From contig CAKRGX010000001.1 of the NCBI GenBank assembly GCA_934338065.1, positions 62,001-126,000 of the forward strand: a DNA stretch of 64,000 nucleotides. Direction: 5' to 3'. The translations under genes and the position numbers were made by a program. Under the pieces are notes generated by a model. That model was not told the origin of the DNA. It did no database searches and saw only the letters and a program-made list of their open reading frames with translations. Source of the stretch: an uncultured Eubacterium sp. GTDB lineage: Bacteria > Bacillota > Clostridia > Lachnospirales > Lachnospiraceae. The stretch's first letter is position 1, and each line of letters begins with the position of its first letter. Below, in pieces: positions 55,295-64,000 of this stretch.

Positions 55295-56944
55295 TTATCC
55301 GTTGATGATTCTGGTCACCAGATTATTTTTCCCGCCTTCTTTATACTCCAGCGTGATATCATCGCCAACAGCAACCCGTACAATATCCATTACATTCGTG
55401 ATTGACGCATCAAAAATCGCATCGTTTCCCTGCAGAATCAGGTAAAAATGCGAATTGCCGTCCACAACTGCCTGTGTCATACGTTCCACCTTGCCAGATA
55501 TCGTTTTCAGATCTGTCTTATCTTCTTTCACTTCGACAACACCATTATCCTTTAACTGCTGGATATAATCCTCTTCGCAGGCAGCTACCGTTGAGCCTAT
55601 TGCCACTACCGTGTATTTCTCAACATTTACCATCGCATACTGCTTGACAAGACCGGCACCGTCTTTCAGACAGGTAAAGTAGGTCGGCTTCCCGGCAATA
55701 TTCATAAGCAGTGGAAATGTCGCCGTATATTTTAAGTTCTGAACCTTACCCTCCGCCGAACTCATCGCTGACTTCTCTGTAGCCCCGGATATCTGATAAT
55801 TTTTTGTTTCACCGGTCCGCTGGTTCATCAGCACAAATCCGACATTTGACTGGTCCTTTCCGACACTTGTCACACCGGTATATACCCATACGTCATCATC
55901 CAGGGCAATATAGTTGTAGCCGTCTGTTGTCTTCATGCAATCCTTCTGACTGAGTATGGAATTCCAAAATCCATGCTTCAATGTTCCATAATAATTATAA
56001 TAACCAACGAGCAGATCTGCCGAATACACACGGTCTACCCAGCGAGGAACATCGTCTACACGGTATAGTTTATGCTCTCCTGTAACAGCATTCACGATGA
56101 CTACCTTGCTTATCTTCTCTCCGCCAAACAGTCCAATCGTATAGTCCTTCACCGGGCAGATATAAACCGGATTTCCCTCTTCATCTAATTCAAAATTCAA
56201 TTTATCAAATATATAAGTAGGATAACGGAAACGCAGATAACGATAAATATTACGGTTAAAATGATCGTTCTCTGTATATTTCATACCCTCCTTTAACTTT
56301 ATACACTCAGCATTCTGTGTTGCCATGTCGATGCAGATATACGCTGGTATTCCTTTGCTCATATTTGTAAACCATTTCAGAACATTACCATACTGCAGCG
56401 GCGTAACACGTACCGGTTTTCCTTTATAGTTAATCTGGGTATAGTCCGGTGTCACTTCAAACTGTGATACATACTCAACCATCGTACCCATCTTTCTATT
56501 TCCCACCAGTGCTGCAGAATCCTTATCTAGCAGCGGGATTTCGCTATATGAAATCTGTTCGATATCCTCATTAAACTTTCCATTCTCAATCCGGATCAGA
56601 TCATGGTATTTGCCGGCATTGACAAAAGTTGAAGACAATACCGCACCACCAAGATAAATGATCACAAGAGCTATCGTCACACCCATGAAAAGCCGGCAGA
56701 TAATCTTGCGCCAGCCACATAATGACATCCTTTGAACAAAGATTGGTCTTGTAACGTCACCGGTTTTTCTAAAACGTACTGCAGAAAATCCAGACGCTAT
56801 AAAAATCAACGCCGAAACAACGATAATAAATGCCCAAAATCCCTTTGAATGAATATTCAATGCCGGAAGCTCGATATAATAATATACACAAGCGGCGAGC
56901 ACTGCAAAAATAAAAAATAGTATTTTCTTTTTGTTAGTAAACAT
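55295..56944 (-). CDS. Large hypothetical membrane protein
   Basis: This 549-aa protein has three N-terminal helices (about 8-28, 35-55 and 84-106 in the chosen reading). A large extracytoplasmic region of about 440 residues follows, and I do not recognise it. It contains many short beta-like segments with Tyr and Gly, and only a few cysteines. It ends in an OB-like strand region (ISGKVERMTQAVVDGNSHFY...IVRVAVGDDITLEYK). ATG 56944 is supported by GGAGGG at 4 bases; the longer start at 56971 has no ribosome site. It is upstream of the ABC operon but has its own promoter. Confidence 0.65.
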   Translation of the reverse strand: MFTNKKKILFFIFAVLAACVYYYIELPALNIHSKGFWAFIIVVSALIFIASGFSAVRFRKTGDVTRPIFVQRMSLCGWRKIICRLFMGVTIALVIIYLGGAVLSSTFVNAGKYHDLIRIENGKFNEDIEQISYSEIPLLDKDSAALVGNRKMGTMVEYVSQFEVTPDYTQINYKGKPVRVTPLQYGNVLKWFTNMSKGIPAYICIDMATQNAECIKLKEGMKYTENDHFNRNIYRYLRFRYPTYIFDKLNFELDEEGNPVYICPVKDYTIGLFGGEKISKVVIVNAVTGEHKLYRVDDVPRWVDRVYSADLLVGYYNYYGTLKHGFWNSILSQKDCMKTTDGYNYIALDDDVWVYTGVTSVGKDQSNVGFVLMNQRTGETKNYQISGATEKSAMSSAEGKVQNLKYTATFPLLMNIAGKPTYFTCLKDGAGLVKQYAMVNVEKYTVVAIGSTVAACEEDYIQQLKDNGVVEVKEDKTDLKTISGKVERMTQAVVDGNSHFYLILQGNDAIFDASITNVMDIVRVAVGDDITLEYKEGGKNNLVTRIING

Positions 56945-56969
56945 GAGACCCTCCACAATTTTTTGTTTC

Positions 56970-56998
56970 ATTATAATTCATTAAGGTTAATCGGTCAA
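56970..56998 (-). promoter_or_regulatory. SigA-type promoter of the large membrane protein gene
   Basis: The minus strand reads TTGACC (56998-56993), a 17-bp spacer, then a perfect TATAAT (56975-56970), 26 bases ahead of the start codon. Confidence 0.8.
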
Positions 56999-57038
56999 AT
57001 CTAACTGCAAAAGGTCAGTATTTAATTAGTATATATCA

Positions 57039-57067
57039 TTGCTCTTTGCTCGTTTATCCGATACAAT
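57039..57067 (+). promoter_or_regulatory. SigA-type promoter of the second GH43 gene
   Basis: TTGCTC (57039-57044), a 17-bp spacer, then TACAAT (57062-57067), 48 bases upstream of the start codon. Confidence 0.6.
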
Positions 57068-57115
57068 AGTTTTATCAATATGACGTTACCATGCAAATAA
57101 GGAGGATAACAAGAA

Positions 57116-58918
57116 ATGAGAAACCATGTATTATGTTACACAAGAAAGCCTATTGACAGCGTACTATATGACCCAAGATTAGCTTATAGTATGCATTTAG
57201 CACTGAGCAAGGATGGGTTACATTATCAGGGGCTGAATCACAACTCTGGTGTTCTCTTTGTCCGTGCAACAGAAAACAAAGACGGTTCCCTGAATCCGAT
57301 GAGCCTTAAAAATCCTTTTCTGTTTTACCTGAAGGATGGTTCCTTTGGCGTCCTTGCCATACGTATTGAAGCCGATGGTGATCCGGACGAAAGCAGTAAA
57401 GGGAGTGTGGTATTTTTCACATCCAGAGATCTCCTGATCTACCACGAGGAGGGGCTTATCAAGCTCTCCGATTCTTTTATTGAGCGTGTTCAATGCCGAT
57501 TTGATCCGCAGCACAACTATTATTCACTCTGCTGGTCAGACGAAAAAGGCACTAGCCAGTATGCACATACCGATGTTTTATTATCTGGCCAGTCACTCTC
57601 TTGTGTAGAAACAGACACCCTGCTTTCTGCTCCTGCTGTTGATCAAGTGCAGATGACGGATATGGAAGGCGCTGTCGTACAAAACAGCATAGAAGTTTCG
57701 GATGAAGTGGCTGACCGGCTTAAGAAAAAATTAACTACGCCTGTCAATACCGGTGTTTCTTTTCCTGATGAAATATCAGTACACTCACAGGCAGAATTGG
57801 ACGATTACCGTGCCACTTTATCCTATAGTGACGGCACTGCCATAAGGCGCAGGGTAAACTGGGATTTATCAAAGGTCAATTTTAACACATCAGGAGATTA
57901 CGAGATTCACGGTAACATACAACAGGAGCATTTTCCTTTTCCGGTTGCCTATAACCGTGCAGATCCCTGCATTAAGCGATGGAATAATAAATATTATTTT
58001 ATTGCTACCAATGACGCCGACGACAACCACACACTCTATGTCAGGGAGGCCGATACTATAACCGGGCTTGTCCATGCAGAAGAACATCTGATCCTTGATT
58101 CTTCTACCTATGAGGGCATCGGCGGATTGCTTTGGGCTCCTGAATTTCATGAGATCAACGGAACACTTTATATCTTCCATGCCGCAACACCGGGTGAATT
58201 TTTCCGGGAGGAAAGCTGTTTGATGGAATTAAGAAAAGGGGGAAATCCTGCCTGCCGTGAAGACTGGTCTGCGCCAAAACGAATGGTAAAAAAAGATGGC
58301 AGCGACTTGTGTGAAGCAGGAAAGACAATCTCTCTTGATATGACCTGTTTTTCCTGGGAAGGATCCTGGTACGTGATCTGGTCACAACGCGAATTTCTCC
58401 CAAAGGATCTGGGTGCATGGCTTTATATTGCGGAACTTAATCCCCAGGAACCGTGGAAACTTTTATCTGACCCGGTCATTTTGTCAAAACCGGATTATGG
58501 CTGGGGTAACAATCACACCTTTGTTGAAGAGGGACCGTATGCCCTGGTTTCAAAAGATAATCTTTATATTACGTTTTCAGCAGCCGCCGTCGATACTTCT
58601 TATGTTGTCAGTTATCTTGTTATCGTACCGGGAAAAGATCTGCTGACCCCGGCAAACTGGCGTAAAAATAATTACCCTATTCTCACTTCCCGGAGCGTTG
58701 ATGGTGAATACGGAACCGGGCACAATGCCTATGTGATCGATGAAGATGGACTCGTATGGAATACTTATCATGCCAGACCAGGTACCGAAGGTGTACGCAG
58801 CAGTGGTATCCGCCGTGTCCATTTTGATATTGATGGAGCACCTATGTTGGATGTAACAGAAGAACTTGACCTGAACGAAAACTGCAGAGAAGTCAGCACG
58901 GTACTACATATTAGTTAA
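57116..58918 (+). CDS. Glycoside hydrolase family 43 protein with N-terminal propeller-like region
   Basis: The 600-aa cytoplasmic protein has no signal peptide. Residues about 1-190 look like a truncated GH43-type propeller. Residues about 215-275 resemble an Ig-like (Big_4) module. Residues about 278-600 form a complete GH43 domain: Asp283 in the RADPC motif as general base, SLDMTCF, the general-acid Glu in VEEGPYAL, and GHNAYV. It is likely an arabinofuranosidase or xylosidase acting on imported oligosaccharides; exact specificity cannot be read. GGAGG precedes the ATG. It is convergent with the MATE exporter gene, 18 bases apart. Confidence 0.83.
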   Translation: MRNHVLCYTRKPIDSVLYDPRLAYSMHLALSKDGLHYQGLNHNSGVLFVRATENKDGSLNPMSLKNPFLFYLKDGSFGVLAIRIEADGDPDESSKGSVVFFTSRDLLIYHEEGLIKLSDSFIERVQCRFDPQHNYYSLCWSDEKGTSQYAHTDVLLSGQSLSCVETDTLLSAPAVDQVQMTDMEGAVVQNSIEVSDEVADRLKKKLTTPVNTGVSFPDEISVHSQAELDDYRATLSYSDGTAIRRRVNWDLSKVNFNTSGDYEIHGNIQQEHFPFPVAYNRADPCIKRWNNKYYFIATNDADDNHTLYVREADTITGLVHAEEHLILDSSTYEGIGGLLWAPEFHEINGTLYIFHAATPGEFFREESCLMELRKGGNPACREDWSAPKRMVKKDGSDLCEAGKTISLDMTCFSWEGSWYVIWSQREFLPKDLGAWLYIAELNPQEPWKLLSDPVILSKPDYGWGNNHTFVEEGPYALVSKDNLYITFSAAAVDTSYVVSYLVIVPGKDLLTPANWRKNNYPILTSRSVDGEYGTGHNAYVIDEDGLVWNTYHARPGTEGVRSSGIRRVHFDIDGAPMLDVTEELDLNENCREVSTVLHIS

Positions 58919-58936
58919 TCACAGAAAATAAACCGA

Positions 58937-60289
58937 TTAGCCTTTATGAACTTTCCTGCGCACAAAGTAAAAACATATGGCCTGCATAAGGATTGTAAGC
59001 AGCCAGGATACCGGATAAGAGATGAAAAGGAAATCCAATGTTCTGTGGTATGGAAATATCCCATAAATCCACACAATCCTCGTTCCTACAGTACCGATGA
59101 TCGAAAGGATCATTGGTACTGTGGAATGACCCATGCCTCGTAATGCTCCTGGTATCAAGTCCATAATACCACACAAAAAGTATGTGACTGTGGTATACAG
59201 CATAATCTCCATGCCACACGCTACAACCTCCGGACTCTTCGTGTAAATATGCAGCAGTTCATGACCAAACAGGTAGGAGCTTCCACCAAGTATCAATGCT
59301 ATGGTGACCGTCAAGCCCAGACACTCGATCAGAATCTTATCCATACGCTTAAACTTTCTGACTCCAAAATTCTGACTGGTAAAACTCATACAAGCCTGAC
59401 TGATCGAATTTTCTGACACATACAAAAATCCAAAGATATTGTTTGCTGCTGTATAACCGGCCATCGCAACAGAACCAAAAGAATTCACCGATGATTGTAG
59501 TAAAACATTGGAAAATGTTATGATCGTGCTCTGAATCCCTGCCGGCACACCGACCTGAAAGATCTGCCGCACATAGGACCACTTCATACCAAGTTTGGAA
59601 AAGCGAAGCTGATAACTGCCTTGCGAACGATGCAGGCACCGCAATACCAGCAAACAGGAAATACATTGAGAGATTACAGTCGCAATTGCCACTCCGGCAA
59701 CACCCATTTGAAACTGGATAACTAATACAAGATTTAACACAACATTGGCACTTCCTGATACGATCAGGAAAAACAGTGGTCTTTTCGTATCTCCTACAGC
59801 ACGCAGAATTGATGCGCCATAATTGTACAGCATAAAAAAAGGCATGCCAACAAAATAAATCCTCATGTAAAGTATCGCCAGCTTTAATACATTATCTGGC
59901 GTATCCATCCATTGCAAAGCAGTTTTAGCCGCCAAAATGCCAACGATCCCAACAACAATCCCGCTGATCATGGCAAGGGTAATCGCTGTATGCACCGTTT
60001 CTGACATTTTCTTATTCTGCCCCATAGCATAATATCTTGCCGCAAGCACATTCGCCCCCAGAGATATCCCGATAAAAAGATTTACTAATACGTTAATGAG
60101 TGCTGTTGTAGAGCCTACCGCCGCTAATGCCTCACTTCCGGTAAAGTGTCCAACAACAATAATATCTACAGCGTTAAATAATAATTGTAAAATTCCGGAT
60201 AACATCAATGGAATGGAAAAAGAGATTAATTTATCCAGTATCGTTCCATTACACATATCTATTTCATATTTATTTTTCTGTGTCTTCAT
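58937..60289 (-). CDS. MATE family multidrug exporter
   Basis: This 450-aa, twelve-helix cation-coupled antiporter is of the MATE family, in the DinF/NorM-like branch. The segment PLMLSGILQLLFNAVDIIVV opens the first half, and a matching PAGIQSTIITFSNVLLQSSV opens the second half. The substrates are unknown, probably organic cations or dyes. It starts 28 bases after the CDF gene on the same strand. GAGG precedes the ATG by about eight bases. Confidence 0.9.
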   Translation of the reverse strand: MKTQKNKYEIDMCNGTILDKLISFSIPLMLSGILQLLFNAVDIIVVGHFTGSEALAAVGSTTALINVLVNLFIGISLGANVLAARYYAMGQNKKMSETVHTAITLAMISGIVVGIVGILAAKTALQWMDTPDNVLKLAILYMRIYFVGMPFFMLYNYGASILRAVGDTKRPLFFLIVSGSANVVLNLVLVIQFQMGVAGVAIATVISQCISCLLVLRCLHRSQGSYQLRFSKLGMKWSYVRQIFQVGVPAGIQSTIITFSNVLLQSSVNSFGSVAMAGYTAANNIFGFLYVSENSISQACMSFTSQNFGVRKFKRMDKILIECLGLTVTIALILGGSSYLFGHELLHIYTKSPEVVACGMEIMLYTTVTYFLCGIMDLIPGALRGMGHSTVPMILSIIGTVGTRIVWIYGIFPYHRTLDFLFISYPVSWLLTILMQAICFYFVRRKVHKG

Positions 60290-60317
60290 CTTGCACGCCT
60301 CTTATATCTACTGATCT

Positions 60318-61196
60318 TTACTCTTTGGGGTTCACATGAACCATAATATGTTTAACTTTAGGGAACTGCTTCTCAATGCTGTCATGTACCATCTCCGCAA
60401 TAGCATGAGCTTCATTCAATGTACTGTTCCCATCCGCACAGATTTCAACATCTACATATATTTTGTTTCCAAACGTTCTGGTATGCAGAAGGTCAATCCC
60501 TAATACCCCCTCCTGACTCATAACACAATCGCGCATCTGCTGCTCCGTCTGCTCATCACATGCTTTATCTACCATCTTATCAACAGCGTCTTTAAAAATA
60601 TCAAAAGCCGCTTTTTCAATAAAAATACAGATAACCAAACTGGCAACCGGATCCAGGACAGGGAATCCCAGTCGAGCACCCGCGATACCAATCAGGGCAC
60701 CAACAGATGACAGGGCATCCGAACGATGATGCCAGGCATCTGCCATCAATGCACCGGAGTCAATCTTTTTGGCTCCTGCTCTTGTATACCAGAACATAGC
60801 TTCCTTTATAAGAATTGATACAATGGCCGCTGCCAGTGCAAGCATTCCCGGAACAACCAATTGATCAAACTTCCCTTCTACTATTTTCTGCAGGGCAGAC
60901 CAGCCAATTCCCAAACCGGTGATTGCCAAAATCGTTGCCAAAATAAGGGCCGCTACACATTCCAGCCTCTCATGTCCATACGGATGCTCTTTATCCGATT
61001 TTTTCGAAGATATCCGTATTCCAATAATCACAACGATTGTGCTAAATACATCGGATGCTGAATGGATCGCATCACTGATCATCGCTCCCGAATGAGCCAA
61101 TACACCTGCCAGTAATTTAAATAGAGACAGAATAACATTACCTACAATACTTACTAAAGAAATATGCATTGCTGTCTTCTCATAATCTTTCATCAT
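60318..61196 (-). CDS. Cation diffusion facilitator family transporter
   Basis: This 292-aa divalent-metal/proton antiporter has six helices. The metal-binding motifs DAIHSASD in helix 2 and DAWHHRSDA in helix 5 supply the tetrahedral site of the family. The cytoplasmic C-terminal ferredoxin-like domain spans about 205-290. It exports Zn, Mn, Fe or related ions; the HxxxD sites do not decide which. It probably heads an operon with the MATE gene. A 9-base direct repeat upstream may be regulatory. Confidence 0.92.
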   Translation of the reverse strand: MMKDYEKTAMHISLVSIVGNVILSLFKLLAGVLAHSGAMISDAIHSASDVFSTIVVIIGIRISSKKSDKEHPYGHERLECVAALILATILAITGLGIGWSALQKIVEGKFDQLVVPGMLALAAAIVSILIKEAMFWYTRAGAKKIDSGALMADAWHHRSDALSSVGALIGIAGARLGFPVLDPVASLVICIFIEKAAFDIFKDAVDKMVDKACDEQTEQQMRDCVMSQEGVLGIDLLHTRTFGNKIYVDVEICADGNSTLNEAHAIAEMVHDSIEKQFPKVKHIMVHVNPKE

Positions 61197-61293
61197 TGCA
61201 CCTCATTTCTGCCTGTCACAAAGGTGAACCGTTTTACCTCTGTCATCTTATATATAATTGGACCTAGTTTATCATACGTAACGCAGAAAAACA

Positions 61294-61319
61294 AGTGACA
61301 AACGTAGTGCAGTGACAAA
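61294..61319. repeat. Direct repeat upstream of the CDF gene
   Basis: AGTGACAAA occurs at 61294-61302 and again at 61311-61319, 17 bases apart start to start. It lies about 100 bases upstream of the CDF start codon and could be a regulator-binding site. Confidence 0.4.
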
Positions 61320-61334
61320 TATCATGATCTGATT

Positions 61335-61620
61335 TCTGAAGGAAAAAGTGAGGATTCCTTACATTTAAATCCTGCCATAGGTGCCTGTGGCTTGTTTGTC
61401 TTTATCGGAATTGCAACGACACTTATCATCTTCAATAATATGTCCAAACCTTCTGTTGAGAAAATGGATGAACTTGATATTAACTGGATCAGCGGAAATG
61501 TTCAGGTGGAACGGTACGATGGTGATACAATCAAAATTACAGAAGCAGACTCAAAAAACTTGTCTGAGGAGTTTCCGGAGACCTCAATAATGATTTTCCG
61601 ACCAGCCGGCAGTGCATTTT
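61335..61620 (+). pseudogene. Relic of a DUF4097-type membrane protein gene
   Basis: The plus strand keeps an open frame here. It has a hydrophobic stretch (LFVFIGIATTLIIF) and then MDELDINWISGNVQVERYDG followed by TIKITEADSKNL. This is the start of the DUF4097 repeat seen in many Firmicute envelope proteins. The rest of the repeat domain is gone: the frame runs straight into the 3' end of the convergent yitT gene. There is no ribosome site or ATG at the expected start. It is best read as a leftover fragment. Confidence 0.6.
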
Positions 61621-62475
61621 CTATTGCGATATTTTTTTCTTCATGTGATTTCCCACAATCTCAGACACATCAGAAACGGTCATAAAGCCGGAAGCATCAT
61701 CCTCTTGTAAAATCTTTTTCACTACCGGTATTTCCATTCTCGTTACAACACAGTAAAGCACAACTTTCTTGCCACTGATCAATCCCTCTCCTTCAAGCAG
61801 TGTGACCGTTCTTCCTAAACGCTCATAAATAGCATCCGCAATCTGCTTTCCCTCGTTAGTAATTATCATAACTGCCTTCGCTTCATCTAGTCCAACCTCC
61901 ACCAGATCGATCACTTTTGATGTAATGAAGTAAGTCAGTAAACTGTACATCGCGCGGTCCGCTCCAAACAAAATACCTACGACAAGATAGATCAATATAT
62001 TAAACACTAAAATAATCTGTCCAACAGAAAAAGATGTTTTCTTGCTAATAAGGATTGCCATCGTCTCTGTCCCATCCAGGCAGCCACCATACCGGATGAC
62101 GAGTCCCACACCAATTCCCAGAACCACACCACCGAACACAGTAGCAAGCAGTGGTTCCGATGTCGCCATACGCCACATAGAAAATATTTGCAGTGCCCCC
62201 GAAAAAAAAGCCATGCCCAGCATTGTTTTCACTACAAACTGCGCTCCCATCTGACGAAACCCTACATATAAGAAGGGAAGATTAAACAATATAGTAATTA
62301 CACTGAGCGGCATTGGCAAAAAAACATCTGTCACCATACTGATTCCTACTACACCGCCATCCATAATATTATTAGGCGCCAAAAATTCCTCAATAGCAAA
62401 AGCTGCTATCACAGCACCAACTGCCACAAATAAAAAAGCTGAAAACGTTTCTCTTTTTTTAGACAAATTTTCCAC
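61621..62475 (-). CDS. YitT family membrane protein with DUF2179 domain
   Basis: The 284-aa protein has five to six membrane helices (about 12-185) typical of the YitT/DUF161 family. LAPNNIMDGGVVGISMV and GGCLDGTETMAILIS are conserved motifs. A cytoplasmic DUF2179 domain (about 225-280) follows. The role is unknown; transporter or signalling has been suggested for relatives. GTG 62475 is used, but TTG 62466 has a better-placed AAGGAA and is an equally good start. It follows hydE by 30 bases on the same strand. Confidence 0.85.
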   Translation of the reverse strand: MENLSKKRETFSAFLFVAVGAVIAAFAIEEFLAPNNIMDGGVVGISMVTDVFLPMPLSVITILFNLPFLYVGFRQMGAQFVVKTMLGMAFFSGALQIFSMWRMATSEPLLATVFGGVVLGIGVGLVIRYGGCLDGTETMAILISKKTSFSVGQIILVFNILIYLVVGILFGADRAMYSLLTYFITSKVIDLVEVGLDEAKAVMIITNEGKQIADAIYERLGRTVTLLEGEGLISGKKVVLYCVVTRMEIPVVKKILQEDDASGFMTVSDVSEIVGNHMKKKISQ

Positions 62476-62505
62476 TTCCTTCCATTCTGTATTTACAACA
62501 TTATC

Positions 62506-63576
62506 CTAATAGGTTATATGACTGTCTCCACGGTCTGTCACAATGTGATAACCAATCTCCCGGACACACTTTCCGAGCAGTTCTACCGATTGGGCAGCTT
62601 CTGCGCCGGTGCTCACTTTCTTATCATATAGCGTATATTGATCTCTCACCTGCACAGGGGACAGATTTGGCATCACAACATTGGCTCCCGCCATCAGCCC
62701 TCGTTTTCTTCCATCTTCCGAAACAGTGGCTAACGCCGTTGTTGCAGGAAGTAATACATCCGGGAAAATAAGCCGCAATACCGATAACATGATCAGCGTC
62801 AGTTCTGTAGAACCTTTGTTTTTTTCGGCAAACGGTGTATCCTTATGCGGTATAAAAGGTCCGATACCGATCATATGTGGCTGCAGATCCTGCAGGAACC
62901 GGATGTCTTCTATCAGATATTCCAATGTCTGTCCAGGCGTTCCGATCATCATACCAGCCCCTATCTGATATCCTGATTTCTTCAATCGATAGAGACAATC
63001 TTTCCGGTTCCTCAGACTCATATCTGCCGGATGTAATTGACAATAATGCTTGTCCACTGCCGTTTCATGCCGAAGCAGATAACGATCTGCCCCCGCTTCT
63101 TTCCAGCAGCGATAGTCCTCTTCACTCCTCTCACCAACCGATAAAGTAACCGCACAATCCGGATACTCACTCTTAATTGCCCTGATGATATCTGCCAGAC
63201 GTTCTCTTGTAAACCACATATCCTCTCCGCCTTGCAGCACAAAAGTGCGAAAACCGAGAAAATAGCCTTCTCTCACACAATTCATGATCTCATCCTGCGT
63301 CAGCCGGTACCGTTCGACTTTCCTATTACTTTTTCGAATACCGCAATAATAGCAGTCATTTCGACAATAATTTGAAAATTCAATCAAACCACGAATATAC
63401 ACTTCTTTTCCATAGGCAGTTTCTCTCACCTGCCTTGCCTGTGCAAATAAATACTCTTTTCCACCATCCCGGTGTGGATCGTTCTCCTGCATCAACGATG
63501 TCAAAAGATACCTCAACTCATCTGTAGAAAGATCATGGTTCAGCCTCAACTTCTTTATCAACGGAACTCTCTTCAT
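62506..63576 (-). CDS. hydE: [FeFe]-hydrogenase H-cluster maturase HydE
   Basis: HydE is a radical SAM enzyme that helps build the diiron subcluster of [FeFe]-hydrogenases. The 356-aa protein has Cys71, Cys75 and Cys78 in the CRNDCYYC motif. Other landmarks are FSNYC, LQGGEDMWF, LRHETA and GIGPFIPHKDTPF. It lacks obvious extra domains. AGAGG precedes the ATG by six bases, and its first 44 bases overlap the gene upstream. HydF, HydG and a hydrogenase are not in this window. Its presence implies a hydrogen-producing fermentation. Confidence 0.92.
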   Translation of the reverse strand: MKRVPLIKKLRLNHDLSTDELRYLLTSLMQENDPHRDGGKEYLFAQARQVRETAYGKEVYIRGLIEFSNYCRNDCYYCGIRKSNRKVERYRLTQDEIMNCVREGYFLGFRTFVLQGGEDMWFTRERLADIIRAIKSEYPDCAVTLSVGERSEEDYRCWKEAGADRYLLRHETAVDKHYCQLHPADMSLRNRKDCLYRLKKSGYQIGAGMMIGTPGQTLEYLIEDIRFLQDLQPHMIGIGPFIPHKDTPFAEKNKGSTELTLIMLSVLRLIFPDVLLPATTALATVSEDGRKRGLMAGANVVMPNLSPVQVRDQYTLYDKKVSTGAEAAQSVELLGKCVREIGYHIVTDRGDSHITY

Positions 63577-63961
63577 CTTTTTCCTCTTTCTCTGTATTAT
63601 CCCTGTTATCCTGACAAGATTTCATACACGTTAAACTCTGTCCATGCAGTTTCTTTGCCAGATCAAACTTCAGAATCTGTTTTCTCCGTACATTATGTCC
63701 AACGGTCTCGCGATACTGTTGATTGACATAAAGCAGTATCTTTGGAAGAGCTTCCAGCACACCCGGCACATCATAATACACGGCTACAACAACATAATTC
63801 ATTGGACCGGTCTGATATAGCTGCAGGTCAGCAAAAAACTCTCCGCATTTTTCTTTTAGCTCGGTCTCAATGTGCTTGACTAACTGGCAATATCGTTCCT
63901 GCCATCCCGGATTAACATAAGACATACTAACATCATATAAAAAATTAAATTCTTCCGACAT
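63533..63961 (-). CDS. Hypothetical protein upstream of hydE
   Basis: This 142-aa soluble protein is of unknown function. The first 95 residues are a compact alpha/beta region (VSMSYVNPGWQERYC, LYQTGPMNYVVVAVYYD). The last 35 residues are a highly charged Lys/Glu/Asp tail, probably disordered. GAGG precedes the ATG. Its end overlaps the start of hydE by 44 bases, a strong sign of translational coupling and a link to hydrogenase maturation, but this is inference. A TATAAT-like -10 (63991-63996, minus strand) lies at the window edge. Confidence 0.65.
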   Translation of the reverse strand: MSEEFNFLYDVSMSYVNPGWQERYCQLVKHIETELKEKCGEFFADLQLYQTGPMNYVVVAVYYDVPGVLEALPKILLYVNQQYRETVGHNVRRKQILKFDLAKKLHGQSLTCMKSCQDNRDNTEKEEKDEESSVDKEVEAEP

Positions 63962-63990
63962 AAAAGAACCTCACATATATCTTCATATCC

Positions 63991-63996
63991 ATTATA
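63991..63996 (-). promoter_or_regulatory. Putative -10 element of the hydE operon
   Basis: A TATAAT box on the minus strand, 30 bases before the start codon. Any -35 hexamer would be beyond the end of the window. Confidence 0.4.
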
Positions 63997-64000
63997 TGTT

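Overview
The window looks like a chromosomal segment of a spore-forming, anaerobic, moderately low-GC Firmicute, most likely a gut Lachnospiraceae. Three things point there. Sporulation and germination genes are present (spoVT, spmA/spmB, a spoVAF/gerA-type gene, a ytvI-like gene). There is anaerobic redox machinery (NfnAB-type transhydrogenase, the [FeFe]-hydrogenase maturase HydE). Several small or hypothetical families that I associate with Lachnospiraceae also occur (DUF4250, the 132-aa and 206-aa hypotheticals, the rearranged glutamine-type binding protein). Family assignments rest on reading the translated sequence; no search was run. I see no rRNA, CRISPR array, prophage or insertion sequence. 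One tRNA-Gly is present.

Layout. 0-3 kb: HU and spoVT (minus strand), a decayed hybrid sensor-kinase gene, trpS, then a relic acetyltransferase. 3.3-8.6 kb (minus): bioY with a candidate BirA operator, spmB/spmA with a small membrane-anchored protein, and a fabF/acyl-CoA-synthetase pair. 8.9-11.2 kb (plus): nfnA-nfnB. 11.2-16.8 kb (minus): the conserved replication/translation cluster gmk-like, yaaR, holB, ricT, trmN, rsmI, ending in a secreted polysaccharide deacetylase. 17-20.3 kb (plus): an intracellular GH43 enzyme, a YaaO-like PLP decarboxylase and a YhfC-type membrane protein. 20.5-25 kb (minus): an rRNA cytosine methyltransferase, cdd and a large membrane-anchored protein with a papain-like C39-type domain. 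25-33 kb: a GGDEF/EAL protein, a lipoprotein, a secreted PIG-L deacetylase with Ig-like repeats, then ksgA, tatD and metG.

33-43 kb: nfo, spoVAF, DUF4250 plus a GNAT gene, a YtvI-like permease, an orphan response regulator whose phosphoacceptor Asp is Asn, then mutS2 with a complete two-component system. 43-49 kb (minus): an ECF sigma factor with a large membrane-bound partner, then trmL, cheX, an AIR-synthase-like gene, vanW and a 30-aa membrane peptide. 49-57 kb: a B12-type radical SAM gene, tRNA-Gly, a PIG-V-like mannosyltransferase, a polar amino-acid ABC transporter and a large membrane protein. 57-64 kb: a second GH43 enzyme, MATE and CDF exporters, a DUF4097 relic, yitT, hydE and a hypothetical gene.

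How the genes fit together. Most of the window is core information processing, sporulation and envelope biology. Two cytoplasmic GH43 proteins suggest uptake and use of plant-type oligosaccharides. NfnAB and HydE fit a fermentative hydrogen/NAD(P)H economy. Strong SigA-type promoters with 17-bp spacing are visible ahead of many operons, and a good SigG-type promoter precedes spoVT. The observations I find most interesting are the circularly permuted substrate-binding protein, the Asn-containing orphan regulator with a tandem repeat in its own leader, a transcription terminator buried inside the coding region of a convergent gene, and the C39-type surface protein.
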